Shown one piece after another: positions 1 through 7,475 of a stretch of DNA of 7,887 nucleotides. The translations under genes were made by a program, and so were the position numbers. The number at the start of each line of letters is the position of its first letter. Position 1 is the stretch's first letter. Below the pieces are notes generated by a model. It saw only the letters and a program-made list of their open reading frames with translations, was not told the DNA's origin and made no database searches. This DNA comes from Candidatus Sulfotelmatobacter sp. (GTDB taxonomy: Bacteria > Acidobacteriota > Terriglobia > Terriglobales > Acidobacteriaceae), in assembly GCA_030037575.1 (NCBI GenBank), contig JASHRB010000041.1, forward strand, positions 1 to 7,887, in the 5' to 3' direction.

Positions 1-701
1 ATTTTCTCTGAGGGCGCTTTGCAGGCGAGCAGGTTGGCCTCGACCGCATTGTCCACATACGTAAAGTCGCGGCTCTGTTCGCCGTCGCCATAAATCGTCG
101 GCTGCCGCCCGTCGAGCATTTGGGTAATGAACTTCGCGAGCACTCCCGAGTAAGGAGAGGACGGGTCCTGCCGCGGGCCGAAAATGTTGAAGTAGCGCAG
201 CGAGACCGTTTCAAGTCCATAGCAGCGATAGAACGAAGTCATGTAATGCTCGCCGGCCAGCTTCGCCACGGCGTAAGGCGAAATGGGATCGGGAATCATT
301 CCCTCGTGTTTGGGAAGCGTGGGCGTGTCCCCGTAGGCCGACGACGAGGCTGCGTAGACCACGCGCTTTACCTTAGCGTCGCGCGCGGCGACCAGCACGT
401 TTACCGTACCGTCGACATTTGCCTGATTGCTTCCAATGGGATCAAGCACCGACTTGGGAACCGAGGGAATGGCCGCCTGATGCAAAACAAAATCGACTCC
501 TATGCATGCCCTTTTCATCGCATCAAGATCGAGAATGTCGGCTTCGTGGAGGTCGATTTGCTTGAGAACATCTGCCAGATTATTGCGATTGCCGGTTGAA
601 AAATTATCGACTCCGCGCACCTGCTCGCCGCGATGCAGGAGTTCCCGCGCCAATGAAGACCCAATAAATCCACCGATACCGGTAATCAGATAGAGAGGCA
701 T
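1..701 (-). CDS. NAD-dependent nucleotide-sugar epimerase (extended SDR, WbpP/GalE-like), C-terminus beyond window
   Basis: The frame is open from an ATG at 701 to the left edge, giving 233 codons and no stop; families of this kind are usually about 310-350 residues, so the C-terminal sugar-binding part is missing. Seen: a Rossmann glycine motif GxxGxxG (G8, G11, G14), Asp32 after the second strand (NAD rather than NADP preference), an SSS segment at 119-121 and the catalytic Y143-x3-K147 pair. The segments LHQAAIPSVP (73-82), AASSSAYGD (117-125), RYFNIFGPRQDP (169-180) and SRDFTYVDN (210-218) resemble UDP-GlcNAc 4-epimerases of the WbpP/TviC type. Inferred role: C4 epimerisation of a UDP-sugar in the cytoplasm for O-antigen or exopolysaccharide. 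UDP-glucose 4-epimerase or a related SDR dehydratase remain possible. In-frame ATGs at 713 and 710 also exist, but 701 fits the protein family and a -10-like element placed 7 nt upstream. No Shine-Dalgarno is visible for any of the three. Confidence 0.93.
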   Translation of the reverse strand, partial: MPLYLITGIGGFIGSSLARELLHRGEQVRGVDNFSTGNRNNLADVLKQIDLHEADILDLDAMKRACIGVDFVLHQAAIPSVPKSVLDPIGSNQANVDGTVNVLVAARDAKVKRVVYAASSSAYGDTPTLPKHEGMIPDPISPYAVAKLAGEHYMTSFYRCYGLETVSLRYFNIFGPRQDPSSPYSGVLAKFITQMLDGRQPTIYGDGEQSRDFTYVDNAVEANLLACKAPSEK

Positions 702-708
702 GAGATTC

Positions 709-717
709 ATCATAACA
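709..717 (-). promoter_or_regulatory. Candidate extended -10 promoter for the epimerase gene (possible leaderless start)
   Basis: On the minus strand TG (717-716), one base, then TATGAT (714-709) matches an extended -10 element (TGnTATAAT) with one mismatch. No good -35 lies 16-18 nt upstream, which extended -10 promoters tolerate. The hexamer ends 7 nt before the ATG at 701, so transcription would begin at or next to the start codon. The ATGs at 713 and 710 would lie inside or upstream of the -10 and would not be used. Confidence 0.4.
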
Positions 718-718
718 A

Positions 719-738
719 TCGCGAAAGTTTTTTCGCGA
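719..738. repeat. Perfect 8-bp palindrome with 4-nt spacer upstream of the epimerase gene
   Basis: TCGCGAAA (719-726) and TTTCGCGA (731-738) are exact reverse complements separated by 4 nt. TCGCGA recurs at 744-749, and TCGCGAGA occurs twice, at 733-740 and 744-751. The dyad lies immediately upstream of the -10-like element, where a -35 or an operator would sit. On the minus strand it is not followed by a T-run, so it is not an intrinsic terminator. It could be a DNA-binding site for a dimeric regulator; that is inference. Confidence 0.45.
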
Positions 739-847
739 GAGGATCGCGAGAATCAAGGAGAACCGAAGTAATGGCAGGTCAATGCAATGGACGGCTATCG
801 ACGATGGAGGCGACTCTTTTGGCCAACTCCTGATCGCTTATCGGCCA

Positions 848-1459
848 TCAGAAATTGCTCACGACTGACGATTCGGCAATCGACCGGCGAATCCGGCTCC
901 ACACTTCATCTCGCCCGCTTCCTGTCTTTGCTGAAAAAGAAATCACCGGTGTTTCCGAATATGCGCGAGCAAGGCCGTTGAGAGCCATGCGGAGCTGATG
1001 GTTCGACAAGCGATCAGTCTTGGTAGCGATCACGGCAAAATCGCGGCCCGAATCGTTCAGAAATTTCAGCAGCTGAAGGTCGCTCTCCTGCTGTGGGACG
1101 TTCACATCGACCAGAGCAAGACACAGGGCAAGAGTAGGCCGCTGGCGGATATATGGCTCGATGAACCCGGGCCACTCCTGCGAAATTTCGCGGGAGATTT
1201 TGGCGTATCCGTATCCCGGAAGGTCGGCGAAAATCACCTCTGGCCGCGGCTTTCCCGGCCAGCGTACTTCAAAGAAATTAATGCTTCGAGTCCGGCCCGG
1301 AGTGGAGCTTGTGCGTGCCAACTTGGTGCCGACCAGAGAATTGATCACGCTCGATTTGCCGACGTTGGAGCGACCGAGAAACGCAATTTCAGGCAGGCCG
1401 GGAGCGGGGAAGTGCGCCACATCGGTTGCTGAAGCCAGGAATCGCGCTAGAACTTTCAT
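848..1459 (-). CDS. engB: Ribosome biogenesis GTPase EngB/YsxC
   Basis: A TrmE-Era-EngA-EngB family GTPase of 203 residues (ATG start), the usual EngB length. EngB acts in the cytoplasm in late assembly of the 50S ribosomal subunit. All G motifs are visible: G1 GRSNVGKS (29-36), G2 in SSTPGRT (51-57), G3 DLPGYG (79-84), G4 TKTD (146-149) and G5 SAK (176-178). The GYGYAK and SSTPGRT signatures are typical of EngB. The frame can be opened at TTG 1465, two codons upstream, but ATG 1459 gives the family-like N-terminus MKVLARFLASATD and is preferred. Neither start has a recognisable Shine-Dalgarno or a -10 element at close range, so the start is less certain than the gene. It lies 146 nt downstream of lon on the same strand, as ysxC follows lonA in Bacillus, and may be co-transcribed with it. 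Confidence 0.96.
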   Translation of the reverse strand: MKVLARFLASATDVAHFPAPGLPEIAFLGRSNVGKSSVINSLVGTKLARTSSTPGRTRSINFFEVRWPGKPRPEVIFADLPGYGYAKISREISQEWPGFIEPYIRQRPTLALCLALVDVNVPQQESDLQLLKFLNDSGRDFAVIATKTDRLSNHQLRMALNGLARAYSETPVISFSAKTGSGRDEVWSRIRRSIAESSVVSNF

Positions 1460-1559
1460 GCTCAAGTTTGCAATGGGCGGGGAGAATTGGCAAGCGGAGT
1501 AATTGACGGAAAACGGTTCAAGGCTGAGTCCGTCATCCAGCAGAGAATAAAAGGCCAGA

Positions 1560-1583
1560 GAATGAAAAGCTCACGGGCGAGCT
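1560..1583 (-). terminator. Weak terminator-like hairpin after lon
   Basis: On the minus strand AGCTC (1583-1579), loop GCCCGT and GAGCT (1572-1568) form a 5-bp stem, extendable by a G-T pair, followed directly by TTTTCATTCT. It begins about 23 nt after the lon stop. The stem is short and the T-tract interrupted, so at best it would be a partial attenuator between lon and engB. Confidence 0.3.
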
Positions 1584-1605
1584 CACGAGATGCTGACGAC
1601 CTCTC

Positions 1606-4023
1606 TCACTGGTGCGCGGCTGGGCTGTCGCCGGAGGAAGAAGTCAGAGGCGGCGGAGCGATTTGTTGCGCGCCCACGTCTTCGCTGAGTGAATGGATCG
1701 GCGATTCGAGGGCCATCTGCAACACCTGATCCATCGTGTCAACGAAGTGCAGCTTCATCGCGTTGCGCAGGTTTTCGGGAACCTCGGCTAAGTCCTTCTC
1801 GTTTTCTTGCGGCAGGATCACTTCAAAAAGTCCGGCGCGATGCGCGGCGAGCAGTTTTTCTTTCAAGCCACCAATTGGCAAAACTTTACCGCGCAAGGTG
1901 ATTTCGCCAGTCATGGCGAGATCGCGGCGGACAGGAATTTTGCTCAACGCGCTGGCGATGGCGGTGGCGATCGTGATTCCCGCCGAAGGTCCATCTTTCG
2001 GAATCGCGCCTTCGGGAACGTGAACGTGCAGATCGAGATTGCGATAGAAATCGCGATTCAGGCCGAGCCGGTGAGCTCGCGAGCGAACATAGGACAGGGC
2101 AGCCTGCGCCGATTCCTGCATCACGTCACCGAGTTTGCCGGTGAGCGTGAGCTTGCCTTTGCCGTCAACCACCGTGGCTTCGGTGCTGAGAATCGAGCCG
2201 CCCACTTCAGTCCAGGCCAGACCGGTGACTAATCCCACCTCGCTCTTTTCGTGCGCCAGCGTATCGCGGAATTTGATCACTCCGAGGAATTCCTTAACGT
2301 TCTCGCCATTCACTTCAACCGTGTAATTCGAACCTTCTTTTACAACTTTGCGGGCGATCTTGCGGCAGACATTGCCGATTTCGCGCTCGAGATTGCGCAC
2401 ACCTGCTTCGCGAGTGTAGGCGCGGATGAGAGTGGTGATCGCCTCGTCGGTAAACTTCACGTTCTTTTCGGACAAGCCAGCCTGCGCCATCTGCTTTTTT
2501 ACGAGAAATTGTTTGGCAATCTCCATTTTCTCCTGCTCGGTGTAGCCATGCAGGCGCAAAACTTCCATGCGGTCCTGCAAAGCGGGAGGAATGGTGTGCA
2601 GCACATTGGCCGTGGCTACGAAAAACACTTGAGACAGATCGTATTCGACGTCGAGGTAGTGGTCAATGAACATGTAGTTCTGCTCGGGGTCAAGCACTTC
2701 GAGGAGAGCCGCGGACGGATCGCCGCGAAAATCCATCGACATCTTGTCAACTTCGTCGAGCATGAAAACCGGATTCTTGGTTCCGGCCTTCTTCATCATC
2801 TGAATAATCTGGCCCGGGAGCGCGCCAATATAAGTGCGGCGATGGCCGCGGATTTCGGCTTCGTCGCGCACTCCGCCGAGCGACATGCGTACAAACTTGC
2901 GGCCCGTCGCTTTCGCGATCGACATCCCTAGAGAAGTTTTGCCAACGCCGGGAGGGCCGACGAAGCAGAGAATCGACCCTTTGGGATTCTTCACCAACTG
3001 CCGCACAGCCAGAAATTCGAGAATACGCTCCTTAATTTTTTCCAGTCCGTAATGATCTTCGTTGAGAACTTTTTCTGCGCGCGAGATGTTCCGGATTTCT
3101 TTCGACCGTTTCTTCCAGGGCACGGCTAGCAGCCAATCGAGATAGTTGCGAGAAACCGTCGATTCGGCGGACATGGGCGGCATGGCTTCCAGCTTCTTTA
3201 GTTCCTGCAGGGCTTTGTCTTTCACATCCTTCGGCATGCCGGCGGCTTCGATTTTTTTCTTGAGCTCGTCAAATTCGCTCTTTTCACCGCGGCCGAGTTC
3301 TTTTTGGATCGCTTTGATCTTCTCGTTGAGGTAGTACTCTTTCTGTGCCTTTTCCATCTGCCGCTTCACGCGCGACTGGATGGTGCGGTCGACATTGAGC
3401 TTTTCAATTTCCACGTCGAGCACGTCGGCGATGCGAAGCAGGCGCTCGGCAGGATCGAAAATTTCAAGCAGTTCCTGTTTTTCTTCGATGGAGAGCTGAA
3501 GATTGGCGGCAATGATGTCGGTGAGCTTGGCCGGATCTTCCATGCGCACGGCCGAAATCATGGTCTCGTAGTTGAGCGCCTGGCAGAGCTTTACGTATTG
3601 CTCGAATACAGTGGTAACGCGCTGCATGGAAGCTTCGATCTGCGCGTTCATCTCCACGGGATAGCGCGCAACTCGCACGGATGCTTGCATATATCCCTCA
3701 GCGTCCGTGCTTTGCAGCAACCTGCCGCGCTCGATGCCTTCGACCAGAACTTTTATGTTGCCGTCGGGCAGCTTGAGACTCTGCACGATGTTGACGATGG
3801 TTCCGACCTGATAGATCTCGTTGGCTTTCGGCTCGTCAATCGAGGCGTCGTGCTGAGTGGCCAGGAAAATTTTCTTATCTGCCGCCAGCGCCTCTTCGAG
3901 CGCGCGCACGCTCGACTCGCGGCCCACAACAAACGGGGTCATCATGAACGGGAAGATGACCACGTCGCGGATCGGCATCATAGGCAGCTTTTTGGTTTCG
4001 AATTTTTCCTTGGATGTGGTCAC
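1606..4023 (-). CDS. lon: ATP-dependent endopeptidase Lon (LonA type)
   Basis: An 805-residue LonA serine protease, close to the usual length of about 780-820. It forms a cytoplasmic hexamer that unfolds and degrades misfolded and short-lived regulatory proteins. Domains in order: N-terminal LonN substrate-recognition region (about 10-205), a charged helical linker (about 205-300), the AAA+ module and the C-terminal protease. Walker A is GPPGVGKT (356-363) and Walker B FMLDEVDK (420-427). The protease dyad is Ser680 in PKDGPSAG and Lys723 in GGLKEK, 43 residues apart as in Escherichia coli Lon. The last 25 or so residues are a Ser/Pro/Ala-rich, probably disordered tail. The start is GTG at 4023, backed by GGGGAG 5 nt upstream; the N-terminus [20 protein letters not shown] leads straight into the conserved LP-x-R-x-x-V-x-FP region. 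It lies 78 nt downstream of clpX, probably in the same transcription unit. No CIRCE or HAIR heat-shock operator was seen upstream. Confidence 0.98.
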   Translation of the reverse strand: MTTSKEKFETKKLPMMPIRDVVIFPFMMTPFVVGRESSVRALEEALAADKKIFLATQHDASIDEPKANEIYQVGTIVNIVQSLKLPDGNIKVLVEGIERGRLLQSTDAEGYMQASVRVARYPVEMNAQIEASMQRVTTVFEQYVKLCQALNYETMISAVRMEDPAKLTDIIAANLQLSIEEKQELLEIFDPAERLLRIADVLDVEIEKLNVDRTIQSRVKRQMEKAQKEYYLNEKIKAIQKELGRGEKSEFDELKKKIEAAGMPKDVKDKALQELKKLEAMPPMSAESTVSRNYLDWLLAVPWKKRSKEIRNISRAEKVLNEDHYGLEKIKERILEFLAVRQLVKNPKGSILCFVGPPGVGKTSLGMSIAKATGRKFVRMSLGGVRDEAEIRGHRRTYIGALPGQIIQMMKKAGTKNPVFMLDEVDKMSMDFRGDPSAALLEVLDPEQNYMFIDHYLDVEYDLSQVFFVATANVLHTIPPALQDRMEVLRLHGYTEQEKMEIAKQFLVKKQMAQAGLSEKNVKFTDEAITTLIRAYTREAGVRNLEREIGNVCRKIARKVVKEGSNYTVEVNGENVKEFLGVIKFRDTLAHEKSEVGLVTGLAWTEVGGSILSTEATVVDGKGKLTLTGKLGDVMQESAQAALSYVRSRAHRLGLNRDFYRNLDLHVHVPEGAIPKDGPSAGITIATAIASALSKIPVRRDLAMTGEITLRGKVLPIGGLKEKLLAAHRAGLFEVILPQENEKDLAEVPENLRNAMKLHFVDTMDQVLQMALESPIHSLSEDVGAQQIAPPPLTSSSGDSPAAHQ

Positions 4024-4034
4024 TCAATCTCCCC
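4024..4034 (-). promoter_or_regulatory. Shine-Dalgarno that sets the lon GTG start
   Basis: GGGGAG (4034-4029 on the minus strand) sits 5 nt before the GTG at 4023. A small CCGC/GCGG hairpin (4046-4057) lies just upstream. The site selects the GTG over later in-frame ATGs (codons 15 and 16), which would cut into the conserved LonN domain. Confidence 0.75.
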
Positions 4035-4101
4035 GGCCAGAACTGCCGCCACGGCGGATGTTCACCCTGCACATTCCACGTACAGTCTACTACTTTGCCC
4101 G

Positions 4102-5376
4102 CTACCCGGCCTTCTCTAAAGCGGCCATCGAGGCGCTGCGTTTCTCGACCATTTCCCGCGTCACTTCGAACTCCTTCAATTTCTTCTGGCTGGGCAGGTG
4201 AAACATCAGGTCGAGCATCAGCTCTTCCAGGATCATGCGCAAACCGCGAGCCCCCACTTTTCGGGCCATGGCCTGGCGGGCGACCGCGCGCAGCGCATCG
4301 TCGCTGAACTTAAGCCGCACGTTCTCGAACTCGAACAACCGCTGATACTGCTTGACAATGGCGTTCTTGGGACGGGTCAGGATTTCGATGAGCGCGGTCT
4401 CGTCCAGATCTTCCAACATACCGACCACCGGCAACCGGCCCACGAATTCAGGGATCAGGCCGAACTTGATCAGGTCTTCCGGCTGAATTTCATTCAACAG
4501 CTCGAAGTTGCGCTTGCGCGGAGCGACAACCTCCTCCTGCGCAGCTTCGTCGCCGGCGCGGAAGCCGAGAGATTTTTTGCCGATGCGGCGGCCAATAATG
4601 TTCTCGAGGCCCACGAATGCGCCGCCGCAAATGAAAAGAATATTCGTGGTGTCGACGGGAGTGAATTCCTGGTGGGGGTGCTTGCGTCCACCTTGCGGCG
4701 GAACATTGGCGATCGTTCCTTCGAGAATTTTCAGCAGCGCCTGCTGCACGCCTTCACCGGAAACGTCGCGCGTGATCGAGGGGTTCTCGTCTTTGCGGCC
4801 GATTTTGTCGATCTCGTCGATATAGATGATGCCGGTCTGGGCGCGGCTGACATCGCCCTCCGCAGCCTGAAGCAGCTTGAGAATAATGTTTTCGACGTCT
4901 TCACCAACATACCCCGCTTCGGTGAGCGTGGTGGCATCGACAATGGCAAAAGGCACGTCCAACATGCGGGCGAGCGTCTGCGCCAGCAAAGTCTTGCCGG
5001 TGCCGGTTGGACCGATGAGCATGATGTTCGACTTGCTCAGTTCGATGCCGTCGCTGGTTTTCTGCCGGTTCATGAAGATGCGCTTGTAGTGGTTGTAAAC
5101 CGCCACGGCCAGCTTCTTCTTGGTTTGCTCCTGGCCGATCACATATTCGTCGAGGAAGGTCTTAACTTCTTGCGGCTTCGGAAGCTGGTTGGGCGGAGCG
5201 GTTTGCGGGGTGGCCGAGCGATCGTCTTCAAGGATGGAATTGCAGACCGCAACACATTCGTCGCAAATGTAAGCGCGCGGGTAGTCGCTGGGCGACGAGA
5301 TCAGCTTGGCGACGGCGTCCTGCGACTTGTGGCAGAAGGAGCAGCGCAAAATCTCGTCCGACGATTTCGTTTTCAC
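4102..5376 (-). CDS. clpX: ATP-dependent Clp protease ATP-binding subunit ClpX
   Basis: The 424-residue AAA+ unfoldase that recognises degradation tags, unfolds substrates and threads them into ClpP. Domains in order: N-terminal zinc-binding domain with Cys12, Cys15, Cys38 and Cys41; linker (about 50-66); AAA+ core. Walker A is GPTGTGKT (122-129), pore-1 loop GYVG (155-158), Walker B IIYIDEID with Glu188, the RKH pore loop at 231-233, arginine finger in PEFVGR (Arg314) and sensor 2 GARGLR (375-380). The ClpP-docking loop reads LGF (270-272), a common variant of IGF. All parts needed for a working unfoldase are present. The start is GTG at 5376, supported by AAAGGAG 9 nt upstream. It lies between clpP (82 nt upstream) and lon (78 nt downstream), the same order as in Escherichia coli. 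Confidence 0.98.
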   Translation of the reverse strand: MKTKSSDEILRCSFCHKSQDAVAKLISSPSDYPRAYICDECVAVCNSILEDDRSATPQTAPPNQLPKPQEVKTFLDEYVIGQEQTKKKLAVAVYNHYKRIFMNRQKTSDGIELSKSNIMLIGPTGTGKTLLAQTLARMLDVPFAIVDATTLTEAGYVGEDVENIILKLLQAAEGDVSRAQTGIIYIDEIDKIGRKDENPSITRDVSGEGVQQALLKILEGTIANVPPQGGRKHPHQEFTPVDTTNILFICGGAFVGLENIIGRRIGKKSLGFRAGDEAAQEEVVAPRKRNFELLNEIQPEDLIKFGLIPEFVGRLPVVGMLEDLDETALIEILTRPKNAIVKQYQRLFEFENVRLKFSDDALRAVARQAMARKVGARGLRMILEELMLDLMFHLPSQKKLKEFEVTREMVEKRSASMAALEKAG

Positions 5377-5392
5377 TCGCCTCTACTCCTTT
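5377..5392 (-). promoter_or_regulatory. Shine-Dalgarno of clpX
   Basis: AAAGGAG (5392-5386 on the minus strand) lies 9 nt before the GTG at 5376. It is one of the two clear Shine-Dalgarno sequences in the tig-to-lon block, and it fixes the GTG as the start. Confidence 0.75.
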
Positions 5393-5408
5393 ATCTTCGC
5401 GCGCCGGC

Positions 5409-5433
5409 AAAACACGTGCTCGGTTGTCCAAGC
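5409..5433 (-). other. Hairpin with nearby T-run in the clpP-clpX gap (possible attenuator or processing site)
   Basis: On the minus strand GCTTGG (5433-5428), loop ACAA and CCGAGC (5423-5418) form a 6-bp stem with one G-T pair, followed by ACGTGTTTTG. It is nested inside a longer dyad, CTTCGCGC (5395-5402) against GCGCGAAG (5449-5456), an exact 8-bp inverted repeat with a 46-nt loop. The T-run is short and offset, so full termination is unlikely. A partial attenuator or an RNA end-stabilising structure adjusting clpP versus clpX-lon output is conceivable. Confidence 0.25.
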
Positions 5434-5458
5434 TCGGCAAAGCGCCAAGCGCGAAGGC

Positions 5459-6085
5459 CTATCCTACCGCTTTTGCGGTCTTATAGATGATATCGTCTAT
5501 GATTCCGTATTCCTTCGCCTGCTGTGCGTTCATGATGAAATCGCGCTCCACGTCGCGTTCCACCTTATCCAGCTTTTGCCCGGTATGTTTGGCCAGTAGC
5601 TGATTGGTTATCTCTCTCATGCGGAGAATCTCGCGCGCGTGTATATCAATGTCGGTCGCCTGGCCGGAAAGTCCGCCCATCGAGGGCTGATGAATCAGGA
5701 TGCGCGAATTAGGTAGCGCCAGGCGTTTCTTCGGTTCACCCGCAGCCAGGAGAGTTGCGGCCATCGAAGCGGCCTGACCCACGCACAGCGTCATCACATC
5801 GTTCTTTACATATTGCATGGTGTCATAAATCGCCATCCCCGCCGTGATCGAGCCGCCGGGAGAGTTGATGTAGAGCTGAATATCTTTTTCGGGGTCTTCC
5901 TGCGCCAGGAAGAGCATTTGCGCAATTACCAGATTGGCGATGTTGTCGTCAATTGGCGTGCCGATAAAAATAATGTTATCGCGGAGCAGCCGGGAATAAA
6001 TGTCGTAGGCGCGTTCGCCACGCCCGGTCTGCTCGATGACCATCGGTACCAGCATCATTTGCGGATCGTTTGATTTCACGTTCAC
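5459..6085 (-). CDS. clpP: ATP-dependent Clp protease proteolytic subunit ClpP
   Basis: The serine peptidase that forms the double-heptamer chamber of ClpXP. With the GTG at 6085 it is 208 residues, close to the 207 of Escherichia coli ClpP. The catalytic triad is visible: Ser107 in GQAASMA, His132 in [10 protein letters not shown] and Asp182 in VERDF. The oligomer-forming segment [19 protein letters not shown] is conserved. Start choice: the frame opens at GTG 6094, with further GTGs at 6085 and 6079. GGAG (6097-6094) stands 8 nt before 6085 and overlaps 6094, so 6085 is preferred. However, ATGs at 6058 and 6055 would give [11 protein letters not shown] or [10 protein letters not shown], which matches the mature N-terminus of many ClpPs but has no Shine-Dalgarno. 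With the GTG start, the roughly 11 residues before LVPMV would be a short propeptide. Function is certain; the exact start is open. Confidence 0.97.
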   Translation of the reverse strand: MNVKSNDPQMMLVPMVIEQTGRGERAYDIYSRLLRDNIIFIGTPIDDNIANLVIAQMLFLAQEDPEKDIQLYINSPGGSITAGMAIYDTMQYVKNDVMTLCVGQAASMAATLLAAGEPKKRLALPNSRILIHQPSMGGLSGQATDIDIHAREILRMREITNQLLAKHTGQKLDKVERDVERDFIMNAQQAKEYGIIDDIIYKTAKAVG

Positions 6086-6137
6086 CTGCCACACTCCGCC
6101 CCGAAACCACGCTTGCCAATTCGGGGGAAGTCGAAAT

Positions 6138-6167
6138 GTCCGCGCCGGTTTTCGATTTTACGCGGAC
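6138..6167 (-). repeat. GC-rich inverted repeat spanning the tig stop codon
   Basis: GTCCGCG (6138-6144) and CGCGGAC (6161-6167) are exact reverse complements with a 16-nt loop that contains the TAA stop of tig. No T-run follows on the minus strand, so it is not a classical terminator. It may be a 3'-end or intercistronic RNA structure between tig and clpP. Seven base pairs in GC-rich DNA could also be chance. Confidence 0.3.
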
Positions 6168-7438
6168 TGGTGATAAAGAAAATCGAGGGTCTTTTCGCTG
6201 CGGATTCTCATCCGGATTCTATCGAGGCCCCCATCCTGTGTCAATCGTGCGCGAAGCGCTTCCGGCGTTTGTTTTGACTGCTGGGCGAGCGATTCGATCT
6301 CCCGGTTCAACTCGTTATCGCTGACCCGAATTTTTTCGAGATCGGCGATGCGGTCCAGCAACAGCGTCGACTTCACATCCTGCAAGGCTTGCTCGCGCTG
6401 GCCAGCGCGGAGTCGCGGCAAATCCATTTTCTTCATGTCTTCCATCTTCATGCCTTGCGCGGCCAGGGCGCGAAGGCCGCGCTCGAGGCGAAGATCGATC
6501 TGGCGGTCGATCAGGGATTCGGGAACTTCAAAATCATTGCGTCTGACCAGCTCGTTCACAAGTTTATCTTTTGCCTCGCGCTCGGCGGCGTGGCGCTTTT
6601 CCGCCCGAATATTTTCGCGAATCTGCTTGCGGACCTGATCGAAGCTCGAGAACTCACCCAGTTCCTTTGCGAACTCGTCATTCAGTTCGGGAAGAGACTT
6701 TTGCTTTATGCCGTTGACTTTTACAGAGTAAACGAAAGTTTTTCCCGCGAGCCGCTGGTCGGAAGCGTCCTGAGGATACACCACGTCGAATGTGCGCTCT
6801 TCCCCGGCCGAGGCTCCGGTCAGATTTTGCGTAAACTCCGGTACAGTGTTCTTGCCGCCGATTTCGATCAGCACGTCATCCATGTGCACCGGCTTGGCAG
6901 TTGCATCGCCATCCTTCGGGCGCCCATCCATGGAGGCTTGCGCGAACTCGCCTTCCGCGAGCGCACGGCCTTCGACGGTAGTGTAGGTTGCATGCTGTTC
7001 GCGAACGCCGTTCAGCGCCTGTTCGACTTCCTCGTCGGTGACGGTGATCTCGGCTTTATCGGCACGCAGCTCTTTGTAACCTTCCACCGGAATTTCCGGC
7101 AAAACTTCGAAACTCGCCTTGAAGCGCAGCGGCTCACCGTCGTGAACACGCAGATCGCTCACCCGCGGCTGCGAAACCGGGATCAGACCTTGTTTTTCCG
7201 CCTCACGGCGAAAGTATTTTGGAATAAGCGCCTCAGCTACATCGCTCTTGATTCCCTCCGCGAACCGCTGGCGAATGATAGAAGCGGGCACGTGCCCGGC
7301 GCGAAATCCCGGCAGACGCGCGCTTTTTTGATAGCGCTGAACCTGCAGCTCGGTTTCGCGGGCAACTTCGTCGGCGGGAATCTCGACCGAAATCTCGCGC
7401 TTGACACTTTCTTTCGCAGCGGTATCGGTGGGGCTCAC
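6158..7438 (-). CDS. tig: Trigger factor (ribosome-associated chaperone)
   Basis: A 426-residue trigger factor, near the 432 of Escherichia coli. It binds ribosomal protein uL23 at the tunnel exit and shields nascent chains. Regions in order: N-terminal ribosome-binding domain (about 10-120) with the docking loop GFRAGHVP (44-51), an FKBP-like domain (about 158-243), and the C-terminal chaperone arms (about 120-157 and 244-426), largely charged helices. The docking loop keeps Phe and Arg, but the two lysines of the usual GFRKGKVP signature are Ala and His. The FKBP-like domain lacks the usual IDFTG-type aromatic segment, so prolyl isomerase activity is doubtful. The start is GTG at 7438; an in-frame stop lies about 33 nt upstream and no other ATG, GTG or TTG occurs before the docking loop. 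There is no Shine-Dalgarno, but a sigma70-like promoter ends 7 nt before the GTG. It is probably the first gene of tig-clpP-clpX-lon. Confidence 0.97.
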   Translation of the reverse strand: MSPTDTAAKESVKREISVEIPADEVARETELQVQRYQKSARLPGFRAGHVPASIIRQRFAEGIKSDVAEALIPKYFRREAEKQGLIPVSQPRVSDLRVHDGEPLRFKASFEVLPEIPVEGYKELRADKAEITVTDEEVEQALNGVREQHATYTTVEGRALAEGEFAQASMDGRPKDGDATAKPVHMDDVLIEIGGKNTVPEFTQNLTGASAGEERTFDVVYPQDASDQRLAGKTFVYSVKVNGIKQKSLPELNDEFAKELGEFSSFDQVRKQIRENIRAEKRHAAEREAKDKLVNELVRRNDFEVPESLIDRQIDLRLERGLRALAAQGMKMEDMKKMDLPRLRAGQREQALQDVKSTLLLDRIADLEKIRVSDNELNREIESLAQQSKQTPEALRARLTQDGGLDRIRMRIRSEKTLDFLYHQSA

Positions 7439-7445
7439 AAAGCTA

Positions 7446-7475
7446 AGTGTAAAGAGTGCGGGAGAGAAGCGTCAA
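7446..7475 (-). promoter_or_regulatory. Candidate sigma70-type promoter of tig, placed for a leaderless transcript
   Basis: On the minus strand TTGACG (7475-7470; 5 of 6 to TTGACA), an 18-nt spacer and TACACT (7451-7446; 4 of 6 to TATAAT, including the key T1, A2 and T6). The -10 ends 7 nt before the GTG of tig, which predicts initiation at or beside the start codon. This agrees with the missing Shine-Dalgarno. Confidence 0.45.

Noticed and set aside
120..599. 159-codon plus-strand open frame at the left edge
   Set aside because: The minus strand here encodes a clear epimerase with Rossmann and YxxxK motifs, so this is its shadow.
1517..1522. CTTGAA on the minus strand ahead of engB, resembling a heat-shock sigma32 -35 box
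   Set aside because: No CCCCAT-type -10 follows at 13-15 nt, so there is no second half to support a heat-shock promoter.
1504..1535. TGACGGA/TCCGTCA inverted repeat in the lon-engB gap
   Set aside because: Seven base pairs with an 18-nt loop and no T-run is weak and within chance expectation.
4068..4084. Imperfect dyad TGCAC-N7-GTACA upstream of lon, considered as a heat-shock operator
   Set aside because: It matches neither the CIRCE nor the HAIR consensus, and only 4 of 5 arm positions pair.
2251..4119. Open frames of 226 and 271 codons (2251-2931 and 3304-4119) on the plus strand opposite lon
   Set aside because: They are antisense to the conserved Lon sequence with its intact AAA+ and protease motifs; no domain or ribosome-binding site supports them.
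4198..5490. 430-codon open frame on the plus strand opposite clpX
   Set aside because: It is antisense to a fully conserved clpX, has no recognisable domain, and arises from the GC-biased codon use of the real gene.
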